A stretch of 64,000 nt of DNA. Origin: Aplectana chamaeleonis. Lineage: Eukaryota; Nematoda; Chromadorea; Rhabditida; Cosmocercidae. Below, piece by piece: positions 1 through 13,164 of this stretch. The notes under the pieces are model-generated. The model was given only the letters and a program-made list of their open reading frames with translations. It ran no database searches and was not told the DNA's origin. The DNA is taken from NCBI GenBank assembly GCA_029168955.1, contig JAPDOI010000704.1, positions 1 to 64,000 of the forward strand. Reading direction: 5' to 3'. The translations under genes were made by a program, and so were the position numbers. The stretch's first letter is position 1, and the number at the start of each line of letters is the position of its first letter.

Positions 1-96
1 ACATTCTGAGACCTGTGCAGGACCCCATTAGGGGTGTGCAGGACGTAGTAGAATGTGTGCAGGACCTCAGTAGGGTGTGCAGGACATTCATGGGAC

Positions 97-790
97 CTGT
101 GCAGGACCCCAGTAGGGGTGTGCAGGACGTAGTAGAATGTGTGCAGGACTTCAGTAGGAGTGTGCAGGACATTATGAGACCTGTGCAGGACCCCATTAGG
201 GGTGCTCAGGACGTCGTAGAATGTGTGCAGGACCCCAGTAAGGGTGTGCAGGACATCAAAGAACTACTGCAGGACCCCAGTAAGGGTGTGCAGAACGTAG
301 TAGAATGTGTGCAGGACCTCAGTAGGAGTGTTCAGGACATCAAGGAACTTGTGCAGGACCCCAGTAAGGGTATGCAGGACGTAGTAGAATGTGTGCAGGA
401 CCTCAGTAGGGGTGTGCAGGACATTATGAGACCTATGCAGGACCCCACTAGGGGTGTGCAGGACGTCGTAGAATGTGTGCAGGACTTCAATAGGACTGTG
501 CAGGACATCAAGGAACTTGTGCAGGACCCCAGTAAGGGTGTGCAGGACGTAGTAGAATGTGTGCAGGACCTCAGTAGGAGTGTGCAGGACATCATGGAAC
601 CTGTGCAGGACCCCAGTAGGGGTGAGCAGGACGTCGAAGATTGTGTGCAGGACCTTAGTAGGAGTGTGCAGGACATCATGGAACGTGTGTAGGACCTTAG
701 TAGGAGTGTGCAGGACATCATGGGACCTGTGCAGGACCCCAGTAGGGGTGTGCAGGACGTAGTAGAATGTGTGCAGGACCTCAGTAGGAG
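97..790. repeat. Long duplicated block 1, copy 1
   Basis: This block shares the same order of variants with 3,599-4,292 and 46,452-47,138, including the rare TATGCAGG with CCCACTAGGGGT and the same G-to-T change giving GAACGTGTGTAGG at about 692. One monomer differs: CCCAGTAAGGGT replaces CTCAGTAGGAGT at about 229. Confidence 0.75.
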
Positions 791-3598
791 TGTACAGAGC
801 ATTATGAGACCTGTGCAGGACCCCATTAGGGGTGTGCAGGACGTCGTAGAATGTGTGCAGGACTTCAGTAGGAGTGTGCAGGACATTATGGGACCTGTGC
901 AGGACCCCATTAGGGGTGTGCAGGACGTCGCAGAATGTATGCAGGACTTCACTAGGACTGTGCAGGACATCAAGTAACTTGTGCAGGACCCCAGTGAGGG
1001 TGTGCAGGACGTAGTAGAATGTGTGCAGGACCTCAGTAGGAGTGTGCAGGACATTATGAGACCTGTGCAGGACCCCAGCAGGGGTGTGCAGAACGTCGTA
1101 GAATGTGTGCAGGACCTCAGTAGGGGTGTGCAGGACCCCAAAAGTGCAGGACGTAGAATAACGTGTGCAGGACCTTAGTAGGAGTGTGCAGGACATCATG
1201 GGACCTGTGCAGGACCCCAGTAGGGGTGTTCAGGACGTAGTAGAATGTGTGCAGAACCTCAGTAGGACTGTGCAGGACATCAAAGAACTACTGCAGGACC
1301 CCAGTAAGGGTGTGCAGAACGTAGTAGAATGTGTGCAGGACCTCAGTAAGGATGTGCAGGACGTAGTAGAATGTGTGCAGGACCTCAGTAGGAGTGTGCA
1401 GGACATTCTGAGACCTGTGCAGGACCCCATTAGGGGTGTGCAGGACGTCGTAGAATGTGTGCAGGACCTCAGTAGGAGTGTGCAGGACATCATGGGACCT
1501 GTGCAGGACCCCAGTAGGGGTGTGCAGGACGTAGTAGAATGTGTGCAGGACTTCAGTAGGAGTGTGCAGGACATTATGAGACCTGTGCAGGACCCCATTA
1601 GGGGTGCTCAGGACGTCGTAGAATGTGTGCAGGACCTCAGTAGGAGTGTGCAGGACATCAAAGAACTACTGCAGGACCCCAGTAAGGGTGTGCAGAACGT
1701 AGTAGAATGTGTGCAGGACCTCAGTAGGAGTGTTCAGGACATTATGAGACCTGTGCAGGACCCCATTAGGGGTGTGCAGGACGTCGTAGAATGTGTGCAG
1801 GACTTCAATAGGACTGTGCAGGACATCAAGCAACTTGTGCAGGACCCCAGTAAGGGTGTGCAGGACGAAGTAGAATGTGTGCAGGACCTCAGTAGGAGTG
1901 TGCAGGACATCATGGAACCTGTGCAGGACCCCAGTAGGGGTGAGCAGGACGTCGAAGATTGTGTGCAGGACCTTAGTAGGAGTGTGCAGGACATCATGGA
2001 ACGTGTGCAGGACCTTAGTAGGAGTGTGCAGGACATCATGGGACCTGTGCAGGACCCCAGTAGGGGTGTGCAGGACGTAGTAGAATGTGTGCAGAACCTC
2101 AGTAGGAGTGTACAGAGCATTATGAGACCTGTGCAGGACCTCATTAGGGGTGTGCAGGACGTCGTAGAATGTGTGCAGGACTTCAGAAGGAGTGTGCACG
2201 ACATTATGAGACCTGTGCAGGACCCCATTAGGGGTGTGCAGGACGTCGTAGAATGTGTGCAGGACTTCAATAGGACTGTGCAGGACATCAAGTAACTTGT
2301 GCAGGACCCCAGTGAGGGTGTGCAGGACGTAGTAGAATGTGTGCAGGACCTCAGTAGGAGTGTGCAGGACATTATGAGACCTGTGCAGGACCCCAGTAGG
2401 GGTGAGCAGGACGTCGAAGATTGTGTGCAGGGCCTTAGTAGGAGTGTGCAGGACATCATGGAACGTGTGCAGGACCTTAGTAGGAGTGTGCAGGACATCA
2501 TGGGACCTGTGCAGGACCCCAGTAGGGGTGTGCAGGACGTAGTAGAATGTGTGCAGAACCTCAGTAGGACTGTGCAGGACATTATGAGAACTTGTGCAGG
2601 ACCCCAGTAAGGGTGTGCAGGTCGTCGTAGAGTGTGTGCAGGACCTCGGTAGGAGTGTGCAGGACATCAAGAAACTTGTGCAGGACCCCAGTAAGGGTGT
2701 GCAGGACGTCGTAGAATGTGTGCAGGACCTCAGTAGGAGTGTGGAGGACATTATGGGACCTGTGCAGGACCCCTGTAGGGGTGTGCAGGACGTCGTAGAA
2801 TGTGTGCAGAACCTCAGTAGGAGTGTGCACGACATTATGAGACCTGTGCAGGACCCCAGTAAGGGTGTGCAGAACGTAGTAGAATGTGTGCAGGACCTCG
2901 GTAGGAATGTGCAGGACATCAAAGAACTACTGCAGGACCCCAGTAAAGGTGTGCAGAACGTAGTAAAATGTGTGCAGGACCTCAGTAGGAGTGTTCAGGA
3001 CATCAAGGAACTTGTGCAGGACCCCAGTAAGGGTGTGCAGGACGTAGTAGAATGTGTGCAGGACCTCAGTAGGAGTGTGCAGGACATTATGAGACCTGTG
3101 CAGGACCCCATTAGTGGTGTGCAGGACGTCGTAGAATGTGTGCAGGACTTCAGTAGGAGTGTGCAGGACATTATGAGACCTGTGCAGGACCCCATTAGGG
3201 GTGCTCAGGACGTCGTAGAATGTGTGCAGGACCTCAGTAGGAGTGTGCAGGACATCAAGGAACTACTGCAGGACCCCAGTTAGGGTGTGCAGGACGTAGT
3301 AGAATGTGTGCAGGACCTCAGTAGGAGTGTGCAGGACATTATGAGACCTGTGCAGGACCCCATTAGGGGTGTGCAGGACGTCGTAGAATGTGTGCAGGAC
3401 TTTAGTAGGAGTGTGCAGGACATCAAGGAACTTGTGCAGGACCCAGTAAGGGTGTGCAGGACGTAGTAAAATGTGTGCAGGACCTCAGTAGGAGTGTGCA
3501 GGACATTATGAGACCTGTGCAGGACCCCATTAGTGGTGTGCAGGACGTCGTAGAATGTGTGCAGGACTTTAGTAGGAGTGTGCAGGACATCATGGGAC

Positions 3599-4333
3599 CT
3601 GTGCAGGACCCCAGTAGGGGTGTGCAGGACGTAGTAGAATGTGTGCAGGACTTCAGTAGGAGTGTGCAGGACATTATGAGACCTGTGCAGGACCCCATTA
3701 GGGGTGCTCAGGACGTCGTAGAATGTGTGCAGGACCTCAGTAGGAGTGTGCAGGACATCAAAGAACTACTGCAGGACCCCAGTAAGGGTGTGCAGAACGT
3801 AGTAGAATGTGTGCAGGACCTCAGTAGGAGTGTTCAGGACATCAAGGAACTTGTGCAGGACCCCAGTAAGGGTATGCAGGACGTAGTAGAATGTGTGCAG
3901 GACCTCAGTAGGGGTGTGCAGGACATTATGAGACCTATGCAGGACCCCACTAGGGGTGTGCAGGACGTCGTAGAATGTGTGCAGGACTTCAATAGGACTG
4001 TGCAGGACATCAAGGAACTTGTGCAGGACCCCAGTAAGGGTGTGCAGGACGTAGTAGAATGTGTGCAGGACCTCAGTAGGAGTGTGCAGGACATCATGGA
4101 ACCTGTGCAGGACCCCAGTAGGGGTGAGCAGGACGTCGAAGATTGTGTGCAGGACCTTAGTAGGAGTGTGCAGGACATCATGGAACGTGTGTAGGACCTT
4201 AGTAGGAGTGTGCAGGACATCATGGGACCTGTGCAGGACCCCAGTAGGGGTGTGCAGGACGTAGTAGAATGTGTGCAGGACCTCAGTAGGAGTGTGCAGG
4301 ACATTATGAGACCTGTGCAGGACCCCATTAGGG
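3599..4333. repeat. Long duplicated block 1, copy 2
   Basis: Lies 3,502 bp downstream of copy 1 and carries the same private GTGTAGG change at about 4,194. It agrees with the third copy at 46,452-47,138 over nearly 690 bp by eye. Confidence 0.75.
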
Positions 4334-6451
4334 GTGTGCAGGACGTCGTAGAATGTGTGCAGGACTTCAGTAGGAGTGTGCAGGACATTATGAGACCTGT
4401 GCAGGACCCCATTAGGGGTGTGCAGGACGTCGTAGAATGTGTGCAGGACTTCAATAGGACTGTGCAGGACATCAAGGAACTTGTGCAGGACCCCAGTAAG
4501 GGTGTGCAGGACGTAGTAGAATGTGTGCAGGACCTCAGTAGGAGTGTGCAGGACATTATGAGACCTGTGCAGGACCCCAGTAGGGGTGTGCAGGACGTCG
4601 TAGAATGTGTGCAGGACCTCAGTAGGAGTGTGCAGGACATCATGGAACGTGTGCAGGACCTTAGTAGGAGTGTGCAGGACATCATGGGACCTGTGCAGGA
4701 CCCCAGTAGGGGTGTGCAGGACGTAGTAGAATGTGTGCAGGACCTCAGTAGGACTGTGCAGGACATCAAAGAACTACTGCAGGACCCCAGAAGGGGTGTG
4801 CAGGACGTCGTAGAATGTGTGCAGGACCTCAGTAAGGATGTGCAGGACGTAGTAGAATGTGTGCAGGACCTCAGTAGGAGTGTGCAGGACATTCTGAGAC
4901 CTGTGCAGGACCTCATTAGGGGTGTGCAGGACGTCGTAGAATGTGTGCAGGACATCATGGGACCTGTGCAGGACCCCAGTAGGGGTGTGCAGGACGTAGT
5001 AGAATGTGTGCAGGACCTCAGTAGGAGTGTGCAGGACATTATGAGACCTGTGCAGGACCCCATTAGGGGTGCTCAGGACGTCGTAGAATGTGTGCAGGAC
5101 CTCAGTAGGAGTGTGCAGGACATGATGAGACCTGTGCAGGACCCAGTAAGGGTGTGCAGAACGTAGTAGAATGTGTGCAGGACCTCAGTAGGAGTGTGCA
5201 GGACATTATGAGACCTGTGCAGGACCCCACTAGGGGTGTGCAGGACGTCGTAGAATGTGTGCAGGACTTCAATAGGACTGTGCAGGACATCAAGGAACTT
5301 GTGCAGGACCCCAGTAAGGGTGTGCAGGACGTAGTAGAATGTGTGCAGGACCTCAGTAGGAGTGTGCAGGACATCATGGAACCTGTGCAGGACCCCAGTA
5401 GGGGTGAGCAGGACGTCGAAGAATGTGTGCAGGACCTTAGTAGGAGTGTGCAGGACATCATGGAACGTGTGCAGGACCTTAGTAGGAGTGTGCAGGACAT
5501 CATGGGACCTGTGCAGGAACCTCTTGCGCTGGACGTCGTAGAAGGTGTGCAGGACCTCAGTAGGAGTGTGCAGGACATTATGAGACCTGTGCAGGACCCC
5601 AGTAGGGGTGTGCAGGACGTCGTAGAATGTGTGCAGGACCTCAGTAGGAGTGTGCAGGACATTATGAGACCTGTGCAGGACCCCAGTAGGGGTGTGCAGG
5701 ACGTCGTAGAATGTGTGCAGGACTTCAGTAGGAGTGTGCAGGACATCAAGGAACTTGTGCAGGACCCCAGTAAGGGTGTGCAGGACGTAGTAGAATGTGT
5801 GCAGGACCTCAGTAGGAGTGTGCAGGACATTATGAGACCTGTGCAGGACCCCAGTAGGGGTGTGCAGGACGTCGAAGAATGTGTGCAGGACCTTAGTAGG
5901 AGTGTGCAGGACATCATGGAACGTGTGCAGGACCTTAGTAGGAGTGTGCAGGACATCATGGGACCTGTGCAGGACCCCATTAGGGGTGTGCAGGACGTCG
6001 TAGATTGTGTGCAGGACCTCAGTAGGAGTGTGCAGGACATCAAGGAACTTGCGCAGGACCCCAGTAAGGGTGTGCAGGACGTAGTAGAATGTGTGCAGGA
6101 CCTCAGTAGGAGTGTGCAGGACATCATGGGACCTGGGCAGGACCCCAGTAGGGGTGTGCAGGACGTCGTAGAATGTGTGCAGGACTTCAGTAGGAGTGTG
6201 CAGGGCATTATGAGACCTGTGTAGGACCCCATTAGTGGTGTGCAGGACGTCGTAGAATGTGTGCAGAACTTCAGTAGGAGTGTGCAGGACATTATGAGAC
6301 CTGTGCAGGACCCCATTAGGGGTGCTCAGGACGTCGTAGAATGTGTGCAGGACCTAGGTAGGAATGTGCAGGACATCAAAGAACTACTGCAGGACCCCAG
6401 TAAGGGTGTGCAGAACGTAGTAGAATGTGTGCAGGACCTCAGTAGGAGTGT

Positions 6452-9268
6452 TCAGGACATCAATGAACTTGTGCAGGACCCCAGTAGGAGTGTGCAGGAC
6501 ATTATGAGACCTGTGCAGGACCCCATTAGGGGTGTGCAGGTCGTAGTAGAATGTGTGCAGGACCTCAGTAGGAGTGTGCAGGACATTATGAGACCTGTGC
6601 AGGACCCCATTAGGGGTGCTGAGGACGTCGTAGAATGTGTGCAGGACCTCAGTAGGAGTGTGCAGGACATGAAAGAACTACTGCAGGACCCCAGTAAGGG
6701 TGTGCAGAACGTAGTAGAATGTGTGCAGAATCTCGGTAGGAGTGTGCAGGACATTATGAGACCTGTGCAGGACCCCATTAGGGGTGTGCAGGACGTCGTG
6801 AAATGTGTGCAGGACTTCAGTAGGACTGTGCAGGACATCAAGGAACTTGTGCAGGACCCCAGTAAGGGTGTGCAGGACGTAGTAGAATGTGTGCAGGACC
6901 TCAGTAGGAGTGTGCAGGACATTATGAGACCTGTGCAGGACCCCATTAGGGGTGTGCAGGACGTCGTAGAATCTGTGCAGGACTTTAGTAGGACTGTGCA
7001 GGACATCAAGTAACTTGTGCAGGACCCCAGTAAGGGTGTGCAGGACGTAGTAGAATGTGTGCAGGACCTCAGTAGGAGTGTGCAGGACATTATGAGACCT
7101 GTGCAGGACCCCAGTAGGGGTGAGCAGGACGTCGAAGATTGTGTGCAGGGCCTTAGTAGGAGTGTGCAGGACATCAAGGAACTTGTGCAGGACCCAGTAA
7201 GGGTGTGCAGGACGTAGTAGAATGTGTGCAGGACCTTAGTAGGAGTGTGCAGGACATCATGGGACCTGTGCAGCACCCCTGTAGGGGTGTGCAGGACGTC
7301 GTAGAATGTGTGCAGGACCTCAGTAGGAGTGTGCAGGACATTATGAGGCCTGTGCAGGACCCCATTAGGGGTGTGCAGGACGTAGTAGAATGTGTGCAGG
7401 ACCTCAGAAGGAGTGTGCAGGACATTATGAGACCTGTGCAGGACCTCATTAGGGGTGTGCAGGACGTCGTAGAATGTGTGCAGGACTTCAATAGGACTGT
7501 GCAGGACATCAAGGAACTTGCGCAGGACCCCAGTAAGGGTGTGCAGGACGTCGTAGAATGTGTGCAGGACCTCAGTAGGAGTGTGCAGGACATTCTGGGA
7601 CCTGTGCAGGATTCCAGTAGGGGTGTGCAGGACGTCATGGAATGTGTGCAGGACCTGAGCAGGAGTGTGCAGGACATCATGGGACCTGTGCAGGACCCCA
7701 GTAAGGGTGTGCAGGACGTAGTAGAATGTGTGCAGGACCTCAGTAGGAGTGTGCAGGGCATTATGAGACCTGTGTAGGACCCCATTAGTGGTGTGCAGGA
7801 CGTCGTAGAATGTGTGCAGAACTTCAGTAGGAGTGTGCAGGACATTATGAGACCTGTGCAGGACCCCATTAGGGGTGTGCAGGACGTAGTAGAATGTGTG
7901 CAGGACCTCAGTAGGAGTGCGCAGGACATCATGGAACCTGTGCAGGACCCCAGTAGGGGTGAGCAGGATGTCGTAGAATGTATGCAGGACCTCAGTAGGT
8001 GTGTGCAGAACATCATGGAACGTGTTCAGAACCCCAGTAAGGGTGTGCAGGACGTAGTAGAATGTGTGCAGGACCTCGGTAGGAGTGTGCAGGACATTAT
8101 GAGACCTGTGCAGGACCCCATTAGGGGTGTGCAGGACGTTGTAGAGTGTGTGCAGAACTTCAGTAGGACTGTGCAGGACATCAAGGAACTTGTGCAGGAC
8201 CCCAGTAAAGGTGTGCAGGACGTAGTAGAATGTGTGCAGGACCTCAGTAGGAGTGTGCAGGATATTATGAGACCTGTGCAGGACCCCATTAGAGGTGTGC
8301 AGGACGTCGTAGAATGTGTGCAGGACTTCAGTAGGACTGTGCAGGACTTCAGTAGGACTGTGCAGGACCCCAGTAAGGGTGTGCAGGACGTAGTTGAATG
8401 TGTGCAGGACCTCAGTAGGAGTGTGCAGGACATCATGGAACCTGTGCAGGACCCCAGTAGGGGTGAGCAGGACGTCGAAGATTGTGTGCAGGACCTTAGT
8501 AGGAGTGTGCAGGACATCATGTAACGTGTGCAGGACTTTAGTAGGAGTGTGCAGGACATCATGGGACCTGTGCAGGACCCCAGTAGGGGTGTGCAGGACG
8601 TAGTAGAATGTGTGCAGGACTTCAGTAGGAGTGTGCAGGACATTATGAGACCTGTGCAGGACCCCAGTAAGGGTATGCAGGACGTAGTAGAATGTGTGCA
8701 GGACCTCAGTAGGGGTGTGCAGGACATCATGGGGCCTGTGCAGGACCTCAGTAGGAGTGTGCAGGACGTCGTAGAATGTGTGCAGGACCTCAGTAGGAGT
8801 GTGCAGGACATCAAGGAACTTGTGCAGGACCCCAGTTAGGGTGTGCAGGACGTAGTAGAATGTGTGCAGGACCTCAGTAGGAGTGTGCAGGACATTATGA
8901 GACCTGTGCAGGACCCCATTAGGGGTGTGCAGGACGTCGTAGAATGTGTGCAGGACTTTAGTAGGAGTGTGCAGAACATCATGGGACCTGTGCAGGACCC
9001 CAGTAGGGGTGTGCAGGACGTCGTAGAATGTGTGCAGGACCCCAGAAGGGGTGTGCAGGACATCATGGAACCTGTGCAGGACCCCAGTAAGGGTGTGCAG
9101 GACGTAGTAGAATGTGTGCAGGACCTCAGTAGGAGTGTGCAGGACATCATGGAACCTGTGCAGGACCCCAGTAGGGGTGAGCAGGACGTCGAAGAATGTG
9201 TGCAGGACCTTAGTAGGAGTGTGCAGGACATCATGGAACGTGTGCAGGACCTCAGTAGGAGTGTGCAA
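6452..9268 (-). other. Longest stop-free frame in the satellite (938 codons), not a gene
   Basis: Read on the minus strand this gives heptads of the VLHTPTE, VLHTFYD, VLHTPTG, VLHRSHN type. At about 7,195 the one-base deletion GACCCAGTAAGG moves the same open frame into a second repeat phase (CTLLLRS, CTHSTTS, CTPLLGS, CTGLIMS). A real protein would not pass through two unrelated peptide phases. The frame is open because two of the three minus frames of the 84-mer lack stops. There is no unique sequence, splice signal or start context at either end. Confidence 0.85.
7880..8262. repeat. Duplicated block 2, copy 1
   Basis: Recognised by GTGCGCAGG, GAGCAGGATGTCG, AATGTATGCAGG, GTAGGTGTGTGCAGAAC and CGTGTTCAGAACC in this order. 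Matches 44,456-44,838 (offset 36,576) and, with CGTGTGCAGAACC instead, 12,348-12,730. Confidence 0.7.
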
Positions 9269-11700
9269 GACATCATGGGACCTGTGCAGGACCCCAGTAG
9301 GGGTGCGCAGGACGTCGTAGAATGTGTGCAGGACCTCAGTAGGGGTGTGCAGGACATTATGAGTCCTGTGTAGGACCCCTTAAGGGTGTGCAGGACTTCG
9401 TGGAATGTGTGCAGGACCTTCGTAGGAGTGTGCAGGACATCATGGGACCTGTGAAGGACCCCAGTAGGGGTGTGCAGGACGTCTCAGAATTTATGCAGGA
9501 CCTCAGTAGGACTGTGCAGGACATCAAGAAACTTGTGCAGGACCCCAGTGAGGGTGTGCAGGACGTCGTGGAATGTGTGCAGGACCTTCGTAGGAGTGTG
9601 CAGGACATCATGGGACCTGTGAAGGACCCCAGTAGGGGTGTGCAGGACGTAGTAGAATGTGTGCAGGACCTCAGTAGGAGTGTGCAGGACATCATGGAAG
9701 GTGTGTAGGACCTTAGTAGGAGTGTGCAGGACATCATGGGACCTGTGCAGGACCCCAGTAGGGGTGTGCAGGACGTAGTAGAATGTGTGCAGGACCTCAG
9801 TAGGAGTGTACAGAGCATTATGAGACCTGTGCAGGACCCCATTAGGGGTGTGCAGGACGTCGTAGAATGTGTGCAGGACTTCAGTAGGAGTGTGCAGGAC
9901 ATCATGGGACCTGTGCAGGACCCCATTAGGGGTGTGCAGGACGTCATAGAATGTGTGCAGGACTTCAGTAGGAGTGTGCAGGACATTATGAGACCTGTGC
10001 AGGACCCCATTAGGGGTGCTCAGGACGTCGTAGAATGTGTGCAGGACCTCAGTAGGAGTGTGCAGGACATCATGTAACGTGTGCAGGACTTTAGTAGGAG
10101 TGTGCAGGACATCATGGGACCTGTGCAGGACCCCAGTAGGGGTGTGCAGGACGTAGTAGAATGTGTGCAGGACCTCAGTAGGAGTGTACAGGACATTATG
10201 AGGCCTGTGCAGGACCCCATTAGGGGTGTGCAGGACGTAGTAGAATGTGTGCAGGACCTCAGAAGGAGTGTGCAGGACATTATGAGACCTGTGCAGAACC
10301 CCATTAGGGGTGTGCAGGACGTCGTAGAATGTGTGCAGGACTTCAGTAGGAGTGTGCAGGACATCATGGAACGTGTGCAGAACCCCATTAGGGGTGTGCA
10401 GGACGTCGTAGAATGTGTGCAGGACTTCAGTAGGAGTGTGCAGGACATTATGAGACCTGTGCAGGACCCCATTAGGGGTGTGCAGAACGTAGTAGAATGT
10501 GTGCAGGACCTCAGTAGGAGTGTTCAGGACATCAAGGAACTTGTGCAGGACCCCAGTAAGGGTATGCAGGACGTAGTAGAATGTGTGCAGGACCTCAGTA
10601 GGGGTGTGCAGGACATCATGGGACCTGTGCAGGACCCCAGTAGGGGTGTGCAGGACGTCGTAGAATTTGTGCAGGCCCTCAGTAGGACTGTGCAGGACAT
10701 CAAGGAATTTGTGCAGGACCCCAGTGAGGGTGTGCAGGATTTCGTAGAATGTGTGCAGGACCTTAGTAGGGGTGTGCAGGACATGGGATCTGTGCAGGAC
10801 CCCAGTAGGGGTGTGCAGGACGTTGTAGAATTTGTGCAGGACCTTAGTAGGAGTGTGCAGGACATCATGGAACGTGTGCAGGACCTTAGTAGGAGTGTGC
10901 AGGACATCATGGGACCTGTGCAGGACCCCAGTAGGGGTGTGCAGGACGTAGTAGAATGTGTGCAGGACCTCAGTAGGAGTGTGCAGGACATTATGAGACC
11001 TGTGCAGGACCCCATTAGGGGTGTGCAGGACGTCATAGAATGTGTGCAGGACTTCAGTAGGAGTGTGCAGGACATTATGAGGCCTGTGCAGGACCTCAGT
11101 AGGGGTGTGCAGGACTTCGTAGAATGTGTTCAGGACCTCAGTAGGAGTGTGCAGGACATCACGGAACCTGTGCATGACCCCAGTAAGGGTGTGCAGGACG
11201 TCGTAGAATGTGTGCAGGACCTCAGTGGGAGTGTGCAGGACATCATGGAACGTGTGCAGGACCTCAGTAGGAGTGTGCAGGACATTATGAGACCTGTGCA
11301 GGACCCCAGTTAGGGTGTGCAGGACGTAGTAGAATGTGTGCAGGACCTCAGTAGGAGTGTGCAGGACATTATGAGACCTGTGCAGGACCCTATTAGGGGT
11401 GTGCAGGACGTCGTAGAATGTGTGCAGTACTTTAGTAGGAGTGTGCAGGACATCATGGAACGTGTTCAGAACCCCAGTAAGGGTGTGCAGGACGTAGTAG
11501 AATGTGTGCAGGACCTCAGTAGGAGTGTGCAGGACATTCTGAGACCTGTGCAGGACCCCATTAGGGGTGTGCAGGACGTCGTAGAATGTGTGCAGGACTT
11601 CAGTAAGACTGTGCAGGACCCCAGTAAGGGTGTGCAGGACGTAGTAGAATGTGTGCAGGACCTCAGTAGGAGTGTGCAGGACATCATGGAACCTGTGCAG

Positions 11701-12115
11701 GACCCCAGTAGGTGTGTGCAGGACGTCGTAGAATGTGTGCAGGACTTCAGTAGGAGTGTGCAGGACATTATGAGACCTGTGCAGGACCCCATTAGGGGTG
11801 CTCAGGACGTCGTAGAATGTGTGCAGGACCGCAGTAGGAGTGTGCAGGACATCATGGAACGTGTGCAGGACCTTAGTAGGAGTGTGCAGGACATCATGGG
11901 ACCTGTGCAGGACCCCAGTAGGGGTGTGCAGGACGTAGTAGAATGTGTGCAGGACCTCAGTAGGAGTGTACAGAGCATTATGAGACCTGTGCAGGACTTC
12001 ATTAGGGGTGTGCAGGACGTCGTAGAATGTGTGCAGGACTTCAGTAGGAGTGTGCAGGACATCATGGGACCTGTGCAGGACCCCAGTAGGGGTGTGCAGG
12101 ACGTAGTAGAATGTG
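11701..12115. repeat. Duplicated block 3, copy 1
   Basis: Starts with CCCAGTAGGTGTGTGCAGG and carries the unusual C monomer ACCGCAGTAGGAGT and the unusual A monomer TTCATTAGGGGT. The same series is found at 12,750-13,164, 1,049 bp on (50 monomers minus one base). Confidence 0.75.
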
Positions 12116-12347
12116 TGCAGGACCTCAGTAGGAGTGTGCAGGACATCATGTGACCTGTGCAGGACCCCAGTAGGGGTGTGCAGGACGTCGTAGAATGTGT
12201 GCAGGACCTCAGTAGGAGTGTGCAGGACATTATGAGACCTGTGTAAGACCCCAGTAGGGTGTGCAGGACGTCGAAAAATGTGTGCAGGACCTCAGTAGGA
12301 GTGTGCAGGACATCATGAGACCTGTGCAGGACCTCATTAGGGGTGTG

Positions 12348-12730
12348 CAGGACGTCGTAGAATGTGTGCAGGACCTCAGTAGGAGTGCGCAGGACATCAT
12401 GGAACCTGTGCAGGACCCCAGTAGGGGTGAGCAGGATGTCGTAGAATGTATGCAGGACCTCAGTAGGTGTGTGCAGAACATCATGGAACGTGTGCAGAAC
12501 CCCAGTAAGGGTGTGCAGGACGTAGTAGAATGTGTGCAGGACCTCAGTAGGAGTGTGCAGGACATTATGAGACCTGTGCAGGACCCCATTAGGGGTGTGC
12601 AGGACGTCGTAGAATGTGTGCAGGACCTCAGTAGGACTGTGCAGGACATCAAGGAACTTGTGCAGGACCCCAGTAAAGGTGTGCAGGACGTAGTAGAATG
12701 TGTGCAGGACCTCAGTAGGAGTGTGCAGGA
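12348..12730. repeat. Duplicated block 2, copy 2
   Basis: Same private variant series as 7,880-8,262, displaced by 4,468 bp. The CGTGTTCAG of the other copies is CGTGTGCAG here. Confidence 0.65.
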
Positions 12731-12749
12731 TATTATGAGACCTGTGCAG

Positions 12750-13164
12750 GACCCCAGTAGGTGTGTGCAGGACGTCGTAGAATGTGTGCAGGACTTCAGT
12801 AGGAGTGTGCAGGACATTATGAGACCTGTGCAGGACCCCATTAGGGGTGCTCAGGACGTCGTAGAATGTGTGCAGGACCGCAGTAGAAGTGTGCAGGACA
12901 TCATGGAACGTGTGCAGGACCTTAGTAGGAGTGTGCAGGACATCATGGGACCTGTGCAGGACCCCAGTAGGGGTGTGCAGGACGTAGTAGAATGTGTGCA
13001 GGACCTCAGTAGGAGTGTACAGAGCATTATGAGACCTGTGCAGGACTTCATTAGGGGTGTGCAGGACGTCGTAGAATGTGTGCAGGACTTCAGTAGGAGT
13101 GTGCAGGACATCATGGGACCTGTGCAGGACCCCAGTAGGGGTGTGCAGGACGTAGTAGAATGTG
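12750..13164. repeat. Duplicated block 3, copy 2
   Basis: Near-copy of 11,701-12,115. The one-base shortfall in spacing is explained by the missing G in CAGTAGGGTGTGCAGG near 12,255. Confidence 0.75.
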
